Positions 1-7,057 of a DNA stretch of 10,115 nucleotides are shown in pieces. The translations under genes and the position numbers were made by a program. Position 1 is the stretch's first letter. Each line of letters starts with the position of its first letter. The DNA lies in the NCBI GenBank assembly GCA_035642715.1, contig DASQRW010000168.1, forward strand, positions 1 through 10,115. Direction: 5' to 3'. Under the pieces are notes generated by a model, which did not search any database, was not told the DNA's origin, and saw nothing but the letters and a program-made list of their open reading frames with translations. The stretch comes from JAJNBK01 sp035642715. GTDB taxonomy: Archaea > Thermoproteota > Nitrososphaeria > Nitrososphaerales > Nitrososphaeraceae.

Positions 1-61
1 TACAACAAGATCAAAATTGTTATAATTAGCACTTATCAAGAAGAAGAAGGAGTTGTAGCAT

Positions 62-1088
62 CTAATTCATATACTCAAACATGGCAAGGTCAAACCAGCG
101 ATTCCTGTCAGTAGAGTGCTTCTTCACTTTGAGGTTGCATTCTTTTGCAAGGACATCTATTTGCTTTAGTGTGTATTTGTATGAATTTTCTATGTGAATG
201 CTTTCGCCTTGATCAAAGTCAAAACTCTTGTCAATTTCCTTTATGTACACCTGCTGTTTGCATGTTGATACCAAGTGCATTTCTATTTGTCTCTTGCCTT
301 TATTGTAAAAAGCATGGTGTTTGAAGAGCTTGATTAAACTCTCCACCCAGTTCTTTATTGATCCTATACAAAATATTCAGATTGAACTTGGCCGTGGTAC
401 AGGCTAAGTCATTATATGCTGCATTTAATATTTTCTCATTCTTGTGCAGATCAAACCCAACCAGAATTGAATCGCCTTTATTATTATTCAGTTTAGAGCC
501 TAGAATCCTCAGCAATGATTCAGCTTCTTTTGGTTCAAAGTTGCCGATACTTGAACCTAAAAACACAATAATCTTTCTAGCAGAAATATTCTTGTGTGAA
601 ATAATCTGGTTCGCTTTCTCTATTCCATCAAGGAAGTCTGATGATAATTCTAACACATAAAGATTAGGAAACTCCTTTGATAGCATATTAACTGTATTTT
701 GCAGCATTGAATATGATATGTCAATAGGAAAATAATATAGTGACTTTTGCTTCTTTCCTATGAAGGCCTGAAGCAGAATCCTTGTCTTTAATGAGCTGCC
801 ACTTCCAAGTTCTATAATGGCATTTGAACTATTACGTTGTATTCTTGCAATAGTTGATGAATAGGTTTCAAGGATAGACGCTTCTGTCCGAGTCAAATAG
901 TATTCCGGCTGCCGGCATATTTCTTCAAATAACTCCGATCCTGTATGATCGTAAAAGTACTTGGGCTTTAGATACTTTGATTTTGCTCCTAAACTGAGCT
1001 TTACATCTTCAGCAAATTCTTGATTGCATGGTGATTTGGATAATTGGTTGTTGTTGGCCATTTTAGTAGCCATATTTTCTATTTCCAT
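62..1088 (-). pseudogene. egtD: Frameshifted L-histidine N-alpha-methyltransferase (EgtD family)
   Basis: EgtD uses S-adenosylmethionine to trimethylate histidine to hercynine, the first step of ergothioneine synthesis. The gene is split over two frames: residues 1-252 read from 1088, and the C-terminal part runs in another frame down to a stop at 62-64. The first frame shows the family start YFYDHTGSELF (44-54), PEYYLTRTE, the SAM loop ELGSGSS (93-99), GSSIGNFEP (178-186) and AAYND. The second frame shows FKHHAFYN, IEMHLVS and GESIHIENSYKY, carrying the Glu-x-Ser that binds histidine in known EgtD. The join lies at about 325-332 and fits loss of two bases or gain of one. Rejoined, the protein would be about 340 residues, near the usual length. 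Without the second part the 262-residue product lacks the substrate-binding C-terminus and should be inactive. The intact codons after the break suggest a recent mutation or a sequencing error. No egtB is visible, but the downstream side leaves the window. Confidence 0.85.
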
Positions 1089-1100
1089 CTCACAAATAGC

Positions 1101-1112
1101 TAAATAATATTA
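1101..1112 (-). promoter_or_regulatory. Possible TATA box of the egtD locus
   Basis: On the minus strand the stretch reads AATATTATTTA, an archaeal box-A-like element. About 26 bases further on is position 1081, inside the longest reading frame. That would favour the second ATG (1073, MATKMANNN) over the ATG at 1088 as the true start. The region is AT-rich, so this could be chance. Confidence 0.3.
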
Positions 1113-1136
1113 CACTTTTTCTTCAATCGATCTATT

Positions 1137-1580
1137 TCAAATATCATAGGCTGCTCTTGCAACTACTTCAGAAAGTGCTGGATGAATGTCAATAGTTTTT
1201 GTAATAGTATCAATACTTCCTATATGGTTAGCACCATTACCACTACCAGCGGCTTTCATAGCTACTAAAACCTCGTGAATAAGAATTGATGCTTGACTTC
1301 CAATAATATGGCATCCAAGTATTTTTCTAGCTTTCCTACTCACAGGGAACTTTACAAAACCATCACTATCTTTGATGGCTTGTTCCATTGCAGTATTGAT
1401 ATATTGATAAATGGAAATACAAGATTCACTATAAGACTTCTTTATACCGATTGTGGCACATGTCTCTTTTCTGTCGCCTGATCTGTATGCCGGTATATTC
1501 CAAAGGAGACGAAAACGACTAGAAAAGGAATTTCTGACATTATCATATACACTGAGTTGAATGTAGAAAAATTTGGATGG
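1137..1580 (-). pseudogene. C-terminal remnant of a dihydrolipoamide dehydrogenase / mercuric reductase-like flavoprotein
   Basis: The last 75 or so codons match the dimerisation domain of pyridine nucleotide-disulfide oxidoreductases: NTAMEQAIKDSDGFVKF, then ILGCHIIGSQASILIHEV, then the end motif IHPALSEVVARAAYD with the His-Pro that completes the partner subunit's active site. Further upstream the similarity jumps between frames. EIPFLVVF, FSSPLEYTGI and HTDQATEK lie in other frames, and together they resemble the IP-x-x-VFSSP-x-x-x-x-VG-x-TEQEA block that normally precedes this domain. At least two or three frameshifts are therefore needed. The FAD- and NAD-binding domains (roughly 300 residues) are missing altogether. 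The 149-codon open frame that starts at 1586 should not be read as a real small protein. The fragment lies 48 bases upstream of egtD on the same strand, with no sign of a working promoter. Confidence 0.8.
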
Positions 1581-1586
1581 CGACAT

Positions 1587-1893
1587 ATGGATTTGTTAAT
1601 TTATACGCGAAATAGAAAGGCAAATTCTATAGCAAACAGATTATTGGAAAATAAGGAAGTGGTTTATGTTGGCAAAAGCATTGGAGAGCATACGATTGTT
1701 TAGCTATTATCTAAATAATTGGTATTGTTATAAATTTGACTATCAAATTATGTTTCTAACTAACGGTAACGAAGTTATTTACTTGCTAATATATGTGTAT
1801 CCAATAATTGTTTTTGAATTGTTAGCTGAACCCCATTCAACTATAGGCTTCAAACAGATAGAGCCTGCTAATAAAACTAACTATGTATTATAG
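1587..1893 (+). pseudogene. Probable remnant of an Lrp/AsnC-type regulator (C-terminal domain)
   Basis: From 1587 the frame reads MDLLIYTRN and then IANRLLENKEVVYVGKSIGE before a stop at 1701. This resembles the first half of the Lrp/AsnC ligand-sensing (RAM) domain, where a helix is followed by EV-x-x-V-x-x-x-x-G. About 30 codons later, in another frame, NGNEVIYLLIYVYP could be the matching second strand (usually GV-x-x-V-x-T). Spacing and order fit a frameshifted RAM domain, but no helix-turn-helix is left and the identification rests on a short stretch. The 75-codon frame starting at 1666 covers only the second part and is not convincing by itself. The remnant points away from the flavoprotein remnant next to it. 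Confidence 0.35.
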
Positions 1894-1932
1894 TTATGAT
1901 TTATGCCTGTCGATATCTAGTAAAATTAAGCA

Positions 1933-2463
1933 TTAAGGCAAAGCAACAAATTTGTGCTCTTTAGTTTGGGTATCATAAATGATAATGCCTCCTTCTTCAA
2001 ACAAACCAGAAGCACTTTTAACTTTTTTATGTGCTGTACCTGGATTAAGAACTAGTGTTTTTCCGATCTTTTCATCACGCCTTTTATGGGTGTGTCCATG
2101 AATAAATATATCATACATTTCACTTTTAATAGCAGCCTCTCTAAGCTTTTCACTTGTTCCGTGATAAATCCCAAATCTTAAACTCTCAATCACTCTATCA
2201 GCAAATTCATCTTCCAGCTCACCACCCATATTCATGAACTTTTTTAATAGCCCTAGCTTTTCTCCATCATTGTTACCTAAAACCCCAATTATTCTAATGC
2301 CTGGTAATTCGTCTTTTAATTTTTTGAATTCGTCAATCACTCCAGGGAATATAAAATCGCCTGCATGAATAATCAAACTCACTTTTTCTTCCTTAAATAT
2401 TTCAATAGCTTTTTGTACATTATTAATATCATCATGCGTATCTGATATTAAGCCTATTTTCAT
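1933..2463 (-). CDS. YfcE/MJ0936-family metallophosphoesterase
   Basis: A 176-residue calcineurin-like phosphodiesterase of the small cytoplasmic YfcE/MJ0936 type, which hydrolyses phosphodiester bonds with two metal ions (usually Mn or Ni). All metal-binding blocks are present in order: DTHD (8-11), HAGDF (33-37), GNND (63-66), the lone His of YHGT (101) and GHTH (123-126). NPGT (140-143) is also typical. The length equals the family norm, so the protein looks complete and functional. The start is the ATG at 2463, since the first strand MKIGLISDTH begins directly there. On the minus strand an AT-rich TTTTTTATT about 46 bases upstream could be a promoter. The natural substrate of such proteins is mostly unknown. 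The neighbours on its left are pseudogenes, so context gives no hint. Confidence 0.93.
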   Translation of the reverse strand: MKIGLISDTHDDINNVQKAIEIFKEEKVSLIIHAGDFIFPGVIDEFKKLKDELPGIRIIGVLGNNDGEKLGLLKKFMNMGGELEDEFADRVIESLRFGIYHGTSEKLREAAIKSEMYDIFIHGHTHKRRDEKIGKTLVLNPGTAHKKVKSASGLFEEGGIIIYDTQTKEHKFVALP

Positions 2464-2935
2464 GAAGTTAGTATCAAATTGTGTTCCTTTTACGTTTATC
2501 TAAAGCAACAATAAAAAAATGTATATCCACTTTGATATTCTACTGTGATCTTAATTATCTGGTATACATCAAAACTTAGGGTCTTTTGAATTAGATATAT
2601 ACAACAATCTGCTGAAAATATAGGAGATAAACGAGAACAAAAAAGAATATTTTGCAAAAGAAGGTTTCTATAATGACTTAGGACAGGAAACTGCTAATTA
2701 TATTGGCAAAGATTGAAGACTGTAGGATAAACGCATATCTTATGCACCACAATCAAAACTAACCAGACTTTGTTCTTCAAGATAGTATACAAAAAACCCA
2801 CTATACGCTGTTCTTACTCCAATTCACATATGGCAATTTTGAGTAGTGGTTTTGCAGGAATTGAAGAAGTTTTTCAAAGCTTCAGAAAAAGGCAATATCC
2901 TGATTTGTTAAATACTACTTACCCGAAATACACAA
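2464..2935. other. Intergenic region between divergent genes
   Basis: This stretch separates the phosphoesterase (minus) from the flavoprotein gene (plus) and must hold both promoters. Short coding-like runs occur on the plus strand, such as EYFAKEGFYNDLGQETANYI (about 2646-2710) and AILSSGFAGIEEVFQSFRK (about 2830-2890). They are in different frames, interrupted by stops, and I cannot assign them to a family. They may be a further eroded gene or chance. Confidence 0.4.
2908..2914 (+). promoter_or_regulatory. TATA-like box of the flavoprotein gene, suggesting a leaderless mRNA
   Basis: TTAAATA is centred 25 bases before the ATG at 2936. In archaea this spacing places transcription start at the A of the ATG. 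No ribosome binding site precedes the ATG, which agrees with a leaderless message. Confidence 0.45.
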
Positions 2936-4786
2936 ATGGCTGAAAGTATGAAGAAAAAACAGTCCAACCGCTCCTGTGACGTTCTAATTATAGGTGGTGG
3001 TTCTGCCGGTCTTCGAGCTGCGATAGAAGCGCATGATGTCGGTGCTCACGTTCTCATAATTAGTAAAAGTAGAAAAGGAGATCCTCATACAGTTCTTGCA
3101 AGAGGTGGTATCAATGCAGCTCTTGGTACTATGGATCCAGAAGATAACTGGATGATACATGCAGCTGATACTCTAAGAGAAGGAGCATTTCTTGCAGACT
3201 ACGAAAGAGTTGAGGTACTTTGCAAAAATGCACCTGGTGCTGTGAATGAATTAGTCAATTGGGGTGCCAGGTTTCATAGAGAGAAAGATGGTAGATTAAC
3301 ACAGCGATTTTTTGGCGCCCACACTTATAGAAGGACTGTATTTTACAAAGATTGGACTGGTGAGGAAATAATTCGTGTTTTGATGGAGCAAGTTCAACAA
3401 CGGAAAATCGAAATTATAGATAATATTTACATCACAAAATTATTAAAATCAGTTAATGTAAATGAAGAAGGACCAGTAGGAGAGAAAGAAGGAGAAGGGG
3501 AGGAAGAAGAAGAAGTCCAAGGAGCAATTGGCATAGACATCGAAAAAAAAGAAATTGTGATATTTGAGTGCAAGTCTTTAATACTTGCTGCTGGTGGATA
3601 TACGCGAGTCTATTCAGTCAGTAGTTCTAGAATTTTTGAAAACTATGGAGAAGGAGTGGCTCTAGCATATGAAGCAGGCGCAGATTTGGTAGATATGGAG
3701 ATGGTACAGTTCCATCCTACCGGAATGGTTTGGCCAGAAAAAGCATTGGGTACTCTAGCCACTGAAGCAATACGTGGCGAAGGAGGCAGATTACTAAATT
3801 CAAAAGGCGAGAGGTTCATGAAAAATTACTATCCTGAAAGAATGGAGCTAGGACCACGTGACATAGTAGCCCGCGCAAATTATAATGAAATAGTTTCTGG
3901 CAGAGGTACAGAACATGATGGAGTTTGGTTGGACATAACCCATCTACCAAAGGAGAAAATTTTAGATAGACTGCCTACTATGTATGAACAATTCAAAAAT
4001 ATTGCTGGAATCGACATATCCAAGGAGAAAATGGAGGTTGGACCGACTGCACATTATTCGATGGGTGGAGTGGTAGTAGATATAAAATGTAGAACAAACA
4101 TTACAGGTTTATTTGCTGTTGGAGAAGTAATAAGTCAGATTCATGGTGCTAATCGTTTAGGTGGAAATAGTTTATTGGATACAGTAGTTTTCGGAAAAAT
4201 TGTTGGTGGTGAGGCAGCTAGATTAGCAAAGAAACTAGCAGGAATAAAGAAAACCGCAGGACCATCATCACAGCTACAATTGAACGTTAATAACCAAAAA
4301 GAATTTGAAGATGATCATGGAATTTTTATAGTTAAGGAACCAATTAAGTTTCGCAATGAAATACAAGAATTGATGAAACAGAATGCAGGAATAATAAGAG
4401 AAGAGACAAAGCTGCAAAATGGATTGAAAAGAATTTTGGAATTGAAGAACGAGTTTTACTCTAAAGATAATATTTTGAAAGAATTCACAATTGATGATGA
4501 TGATGGTAATGGTGAAAATGTTATTTTAACTTGGGAAATAAAGTCGTCGCTAGTTGTTTGTGAGGCCATAATAAGAAGTGCTCTGATGCGACAAGAGAGT
4601 AGAGGAGCTCATTACAGGTCTGATTTTCCAAATCTAGATGACGAAAAATGGAATGTAAACATCTATTGCAGGAAGGAAGGTAGCGAAATGGTATTGTTTA
4701 AGCAGAATGTTAAAGAAATCAAAGGACCGTTGGCAGATTTGATTGAAGCACACGTCAAACCAGAACACCATCGTGAATTCGAATAA
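2936..4786 (+). CDS. Succinate dehydrogenase/fumarate reductase-type flavoprotein (stand-alone)
   Basis: A 616-residue FAD enzyme of the SdhA/FrdA/NadB superfamily that interconverts succinate and fumarate or a related C4 acid. The N-terminal Rossmann motif is IIGGGSAGLRAA (18-29). His51 in DPHTVLARGG sits where SdhA and FrdA attach FAD covalently; NadB lacks this His. Active-site blocks are all present: FHPTG (259-263), EAIRGEGGRLL, GPRDIVAR with the proton-shuttle Arg308, AHYSMGG with His373, and GANRLGGNSLLD with Arg407. A C-terminal helical domain follows. No iron-sulfur or membrane-anchor subunit gene lies next to it, unlike usual sdh operons. It may work alone, or with partners encoded elsewhere. 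An acidic insert (177-195, mostly Glu and Gly) and an Asp-rich spot (519-527) look like added surface loops. L-aspartate oxidase is the main alternative; the His51 argues against it. The start at 2936 is supported by the TATA spacing. Confidence 0.85.
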   Translation: MAESMKKKQSNRSCDVLIIGGGSAGLRAAIEAHDVGAHVLIISKSRKGDPHTVLARGGINAALGTMDPEDNWMIHAADTLREGAFLADYERVEVLCKNAPGAVNELVNWGARFHREKDGRLTQRFFGAHTYRRTVFYKDWTGEEIIRVLMEQVQQRKIEIIDNIYITKLLKSVNVNEEGPVGEKEGEGEEEEEVQGAIGIDIEKKEIVIFECKSLILAAGGYTRVYSVSSSRIFENYGEGVALAYEAGADLVDMEMVQFHPTGMVWPEKALGTLATEAIRGEGGRLLNSKGERFMKNYYPERMELGPRDIVARANYNEIVSGRGTEHDGVWLDITHLPKEKILDRLPTMYEQFKNIAGIDISKEKMEVGPTAHYSMGGVVVDIKCRTNITGLFAVGEVISQIHGANRLGGNSLLDTVVFGKIVGGEAARLAKKLAGIKKTAGPSSQLQLNVNNQKEFEDDHGIFIVKEPIKFRNEIQELMKQNAGIIREETKLQNGLKRILELKNEFYSKDNILKEFTIDDDDGNGENVILTWEIKSSLVVCEAIIRSALMRQESRGAHYRSDFPNLDDEKWNVNIYCRKEGSEMVLFKQNVKEIKGPLADLIEAHVKPEHHREFE

Positions 4787-4977
4787 TTAGACATGTCAAC
4801 AATTAATTTTCTGAAACATCAAGATAAAATTAAATGGATCAAATGAAGTGAATAAAAAGAACTATTTCAAGCAGGTAAATAATTTCCTATGACAGTGCTA
4901 TAATAAAAAACTTACATATAATATTATATCACCAGGTGATTTATTGAGCTAAATGAATGAATGAATATGAGAACGCA
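4787..4977. other. AT-rich spacer after the flavoprotein gene
   Basis: No gene is seen here. The stretch has the overlapping palindromes described separately and a short ATGA tandem run at about 4952-4967. A T-containing segment (AATTTTCT, about 4804-4811) soon after the stop may serve as a weak terminator, but no strong signal is present. Confidence 0.4.
4916..4940. repeat. Two overlapping perfect palindromes
   Basis: ATATAATATTATAT (4916-4929) is its own reverse complement. It overlaps ATCACCAGGTGAT (4928-4940), whose 6-base arms flank one central A. The second has GC pairs and is less likely to be chance. It could be a protein-binding site or part of an old insertion-sequence end, since the transposase remnant starts about 40 bases away. 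Confidence 0.5.
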
Positions 4978-5215
4978 CGTTAATTTCTTGTATTTAATAT
5001 TATAAGGTGTTCTAGGTCTGTGGGATAGTGCTTCCATTCCTTTTTCCTTGTGTCTGTTATTGCACTTATATAGTATGTCTTTCTGGACATACCGTATTTC
5101 TTACAAATAGTTCTTGCAGTGTAACCAGTCCATTCATGTTCATTTATTAAATTAAACCTCGTACTGATTTCTATAGAGATGCACTTCCTGACAGCAGAAG
5201 TGTAACCTATGTCTG
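4978..5215 (-). pseudogene. Frameshifted N-terminal fragment of an IS transposase (IS481-like helix-turn-helix)
   Basis: On the minus strand one frame reads WTGYTARTICKKYGMSRKTY, a helix-turn-helix typical of IS481/IS3-type transposases. The next part lies in another frame: YKCNNRHKEKGMEALSHRP and then RTPYNIKYKKLT. This matches the usual continuation (YKW-x-x-RYKE-x-G-x-x-GL-x-DRPR-x-P). The break falls in a TA run at about 5067-5073, and one extra TA would explain it exactly. The likely DNA-binding Trp is Cys here. Upstream, TDIGYTSAVRKCISIEISTR may be the beginning of the protein. The whole DDE catalytic domain (over 200 residues) is absent after KKLT, so the element is dead. The assignment to IS481 rather than a related family is tentative. 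Confidence 0.7.
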
Positions 5216-5245
5216 TAAGTGAATTTGTTACCTATCTATGCAAGT
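5201..5245. repeat. Imperfect direct repeat, two 20-base units
   Basis: Units 5201-5220 and 5226-5245 both follow TGTNACCTATNTNTGNAAGT, with 16 of 20 positions identical and a 5-base spacer (period 25). They lie just outside the start of the transposase fragment. They could be transposase-binding repeats of the former element's end or an independent duplication. Confidence 0.55.
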
Positions 5246-5547
5246 ACAACATTTATTCTCATAAGCATCAAGACATTATTATTATTATTATTTTGGAATT
5301 ACAGCTTGTTAGATTAGATGTCAAATATTACGTTCTTTGATTGATTGTTGCCGTATTCGAGCATCAACGCGGCAATGATCATCACATATACCATAACTAA
5401 GTCTAGTACTTACAGGGATAGGTGAAAATGAGTGCTTACAGGAATATATTGCACTTATGCTAGAGAGATGCTGACGACATGAAGATCTTACTTCCTCTTG
5501 CCTATGCTGCTTGTTGGCTAGGTTCAATTCTAAAAGTATAACAATAT
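5246..5547. other. Non-coding stretch
   Basis: Apart from the ATT run, nothing recognisable is present. A 68-codon minus-strand frame (5321-5527) is open, but its product (rich in Ser, Arg, His and Cys) matches no family I know and has no start signal. I do not treat it as a gene. Confidence 0.4.
5275..5292. repeat. ATT microsatellite
   Basis: Six tandem copies of ATT in non-coding DNA. A similar AAT run lies at 5645-5659. Confidence 0.85.
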
Positions 5548-5620
5548 CTATATCTTTATCTACAAACTATATCCGATTGTTCGTTTGTTATAGTGGCTAT
5601 AATAATCTATATCAATATAG
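5548..5620 (+). promoter_or_regulatory. Cluster of CTATATC copies and dyads upstream of the malic enzyme gene
   Basis: CTATATC occurs at 5548-5554, 5568-5574 and 5607-5613, with start-to-start distances of 20 and 39 bases, close to two and four helical turns. Two small dyads lie among them: TATAG-TGG-CTATA (5589-5601) and CTATAT-CA-ATATAG (5607-5620). The cluster ends 70 bases before the start codon, a plausible operator position. The background is very AT-rich, so significance is uncertain. Confidence 0.3.
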
Positions 5621-5644
5621 TTATAGTAATTCCAATAACATGAA

Positions 5645-5659
5645 AATAATAATAATAAT
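5645..5659. repeat. AAT microsatellite
   Basis: Five tandem copies of AAT directly upstream of, and touching, the likely TATA box of the malic enzyme gene. A change in repeat number could alter promoter context. Confidence 0.85.
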
Positions 5660-5664
5660 ATATG
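5657..5664 (+). promoter_or_regulatory. TATA-like box of the malic enzyme gene
   Basis: AATATATG lies about 26-30 bases before the TTG start at 5690, so the message would begin within a few bases of the start codon. An AAAGG at 5681-5685 would then be at or before the transcription start and probably plays no role, unless a promoter lies further upstream. Confidence 0.35.
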
Positions 5665-5689
5665 CATCTTCCAAGTAAGTAAAGGTTGC

Positions 5690-6949
5690 TTGAATACGAA
5701 GAAAGATGCTATCAATCTTCATAGAATGCTAAAAGGAAAGATCGAAATTCATAATAAAGTATCTGTAGAAAATGCTTTTGATGAAGAAAAAGGGACGCTT
5801 GGTTTAATATACACACCTGGAGTAGCATATGTTGCTACAGAAATAAGTAATAATAAAGAATTGGTATATGATTATACATCAAAGTGGAACAACGTTGCTA
5901 TAATATGCGATGGAACACGAGTTCTTGGATTAGGAAATATCGGACCTGAAGCAGCACTTCCTGTTATGGAAGGAAAATCTGTCTTATTCAAGATTTTGGG
6001 TGGCATAAATGCATTTCCATTATGTATTGCAACAAAAGAAAAAGAAGAAATAATTAGATTTGTTAAGGCGATTCAACCTGTTTTTGGAGCAATAAATATC
6101 GAGGATATAGAATCACCCAAGGTCTTTGATATCATAAAAAGACTTCAAAATGAACTTACCATACCTGTTTTTCACGACGATCAGCACGGAACAGCAGTAA
6201 TCACTTTGGCGGCATTGATAAATTCTCTAAAATTATTGAGCAAAAAATTAGATAGTATAAAGGTAGTTATCTCAGGATCAGGTTCTGCTGGCTATGGTAT
6301 TTTCAAAATTCTGGAAAAAGCAGGATGCAAAGATATTGTTGTAACTGATAGCAAAGGAGCAATATATGAAGGAAGAAAAGATCTAAAGGATTATGATGAT
6401 AAAGACGGAGATGACTATAACAATAATAATAATACACCCAAACAAGAAATATCCAGAAAAAGTAATCCAAGGAAATTGACAGGGAGCTTGGCGGATGTAA
6501 TTAGAGCAGCAGACGTTTTCATAGGTGTATCTGGAAAAGCTGGGCTTTTAAATAATGATATGGTGAAATCAATGAATCATGATGCCATAATATTTGCATT
6601 AAGCAATCCAGATCCTGAAATACCTCCTCGAGATGCATTGAAAGCTGGTGCAAGAATTGTAGCTACTGGTCGGTCAGATTTTTCCAATCAGGTTAACAAT
6701 GCTGTAGTATTCCCTGCAGTTCTTAGAGCATTGCTTGATATGAAAGCAAAAGGTTTGGATGAAGACATGTTGGTAGCTGCTTCATATGCTATTGCTTCCC
6801 TAGTTGAGGGGCCTCATTTGAAAGAGGACTACATAATTCCTAAGGTAAACGATCCTAGAATTCTTCCGATTATCACACAAACACTGAAAGATGCTATTAA
6901 AAGTCACATGAGTAAAGATAGTAACAATATGGTTTTACATAAGACATAA
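5690..6949 (+). CDS. NAD(P)-dependent malic enzyme (decarboxylating)
   Basis: A 419-residue malic enzyme that oxidises malate to pyruvate and CO2 and yields NAD(P)H in the cytoplasm. It is the short bacterial/archaeal form without a phosphotransacetylase domain. Visible motifs are YTPGVA with the catalytic Tyr41, the GLGNIGPEAALPVMEGKSVL block with the catalytic Lys region (95-101), NIEDIESP and HDDQHGTAV holding the metal-binding acids (138-139, 163-164), the nucleotide-binding loop SGSGSAG (195-201) and ALSNPDPEIPP (303-313). The loop normally reads GAGAAG; here two Ala are Ser. The start is the TTG at 5690: the frame is open upstream to a stop at 5636 but has no ATG or GTG, and the next ATG (codon 13) would cut into the conserved LHRMLKGKIEI. 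Residues 233-262 form an Asp- and Asn-rich insert after the second Rossmann strand. Whether NAD or NADP is used cannot be decided here. Confidence 0.93.
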   Translation: MNTKKDAINLHRMLKGKIEIHNKVSVENAFDEEKGTLGLIYTPGVAYVATEISNNKELVYDYTSKWNNVAIICDGTRVLGLGNIGPEAALPVMEGKSVLFKILGGINAFPLCIATKEKEEIIRFVKAIQPVFGAINIEDIESPKVFDIIKRLQNELTIPVFHDDQHGTAVITLAALINSLKLLSKKLDSIKVVISGSGSAGYGIFKILEKAGCKDIVVTDSKGAIYEGRKDLKDYDDKDGDDYNNNNNTPKQEISRKSNPRKLTGSLADVIRAADVFIGVSGKAGLLNNDMVKSMNHDAIIFALSNPDPEIPPRDALKAGARIVATGRSDFSNQVNNAVVFPAVLRALLDMKAKGLDEDMLVAASYAIASLVEGPHLKEDYIIPKVNDPRILPIITQTLKDAIKSHMSKDSNNMVLHKT

Positions 6950-7034
6950 AAATAGAAATATATTGCATACAAAATGAATCTACAACATTAGAATCTTATT
7001 TTGAAGGCCAAAAAGAGCCATTACAGTTAATGTA

Positions 7035-7043
7035 CATATATAT
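7035..7043 (+). promoter_or_regulatory. TATA-like box of the pyruvate oxidase-like gene
   Basis: CATATATAT is centred at about 7039. Transcription would start near 7065, between the two candidate start codons (7058 and 7070). This gives the gene its own promoter despite the gap of only 108 bases after the malic enzyme. Confidence 0.4.
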
Positions 7044-7057
7044 CCGTAGTACAATCC

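Noticed and set aside
358..660. 100-codon plus-strand frame
   Set aside because: It is the antisense shadow of egtD, which has clear family motifs.
1137..1586. 149-codon frame as an intact small protein
   Set aside because: Only its C-terminal half matches a known domain; the upstream similarity switches frames, which marks it as a pseudogene.
2936..4786. L-aspartate oxidase (NadB) as the name for the flavoprotein
   Set aside because: The His before the ARGG motif, needed for covalent FAD in SdhA/FrdA, is present, and no nadA or nadC lies nearby. It is kept only as an alternative.
5321..5527. 68-codon minus-strand frame as a gene
   Set aside because: No family features, no start signal, and an unusual residue mix for this genome.
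5511..5535. GGTTCAATTC resembling a tRNA T-loop
   Set aside because: The flanking bases do not form a 5-base stem and no acceptor, D or anticodon arm is present.
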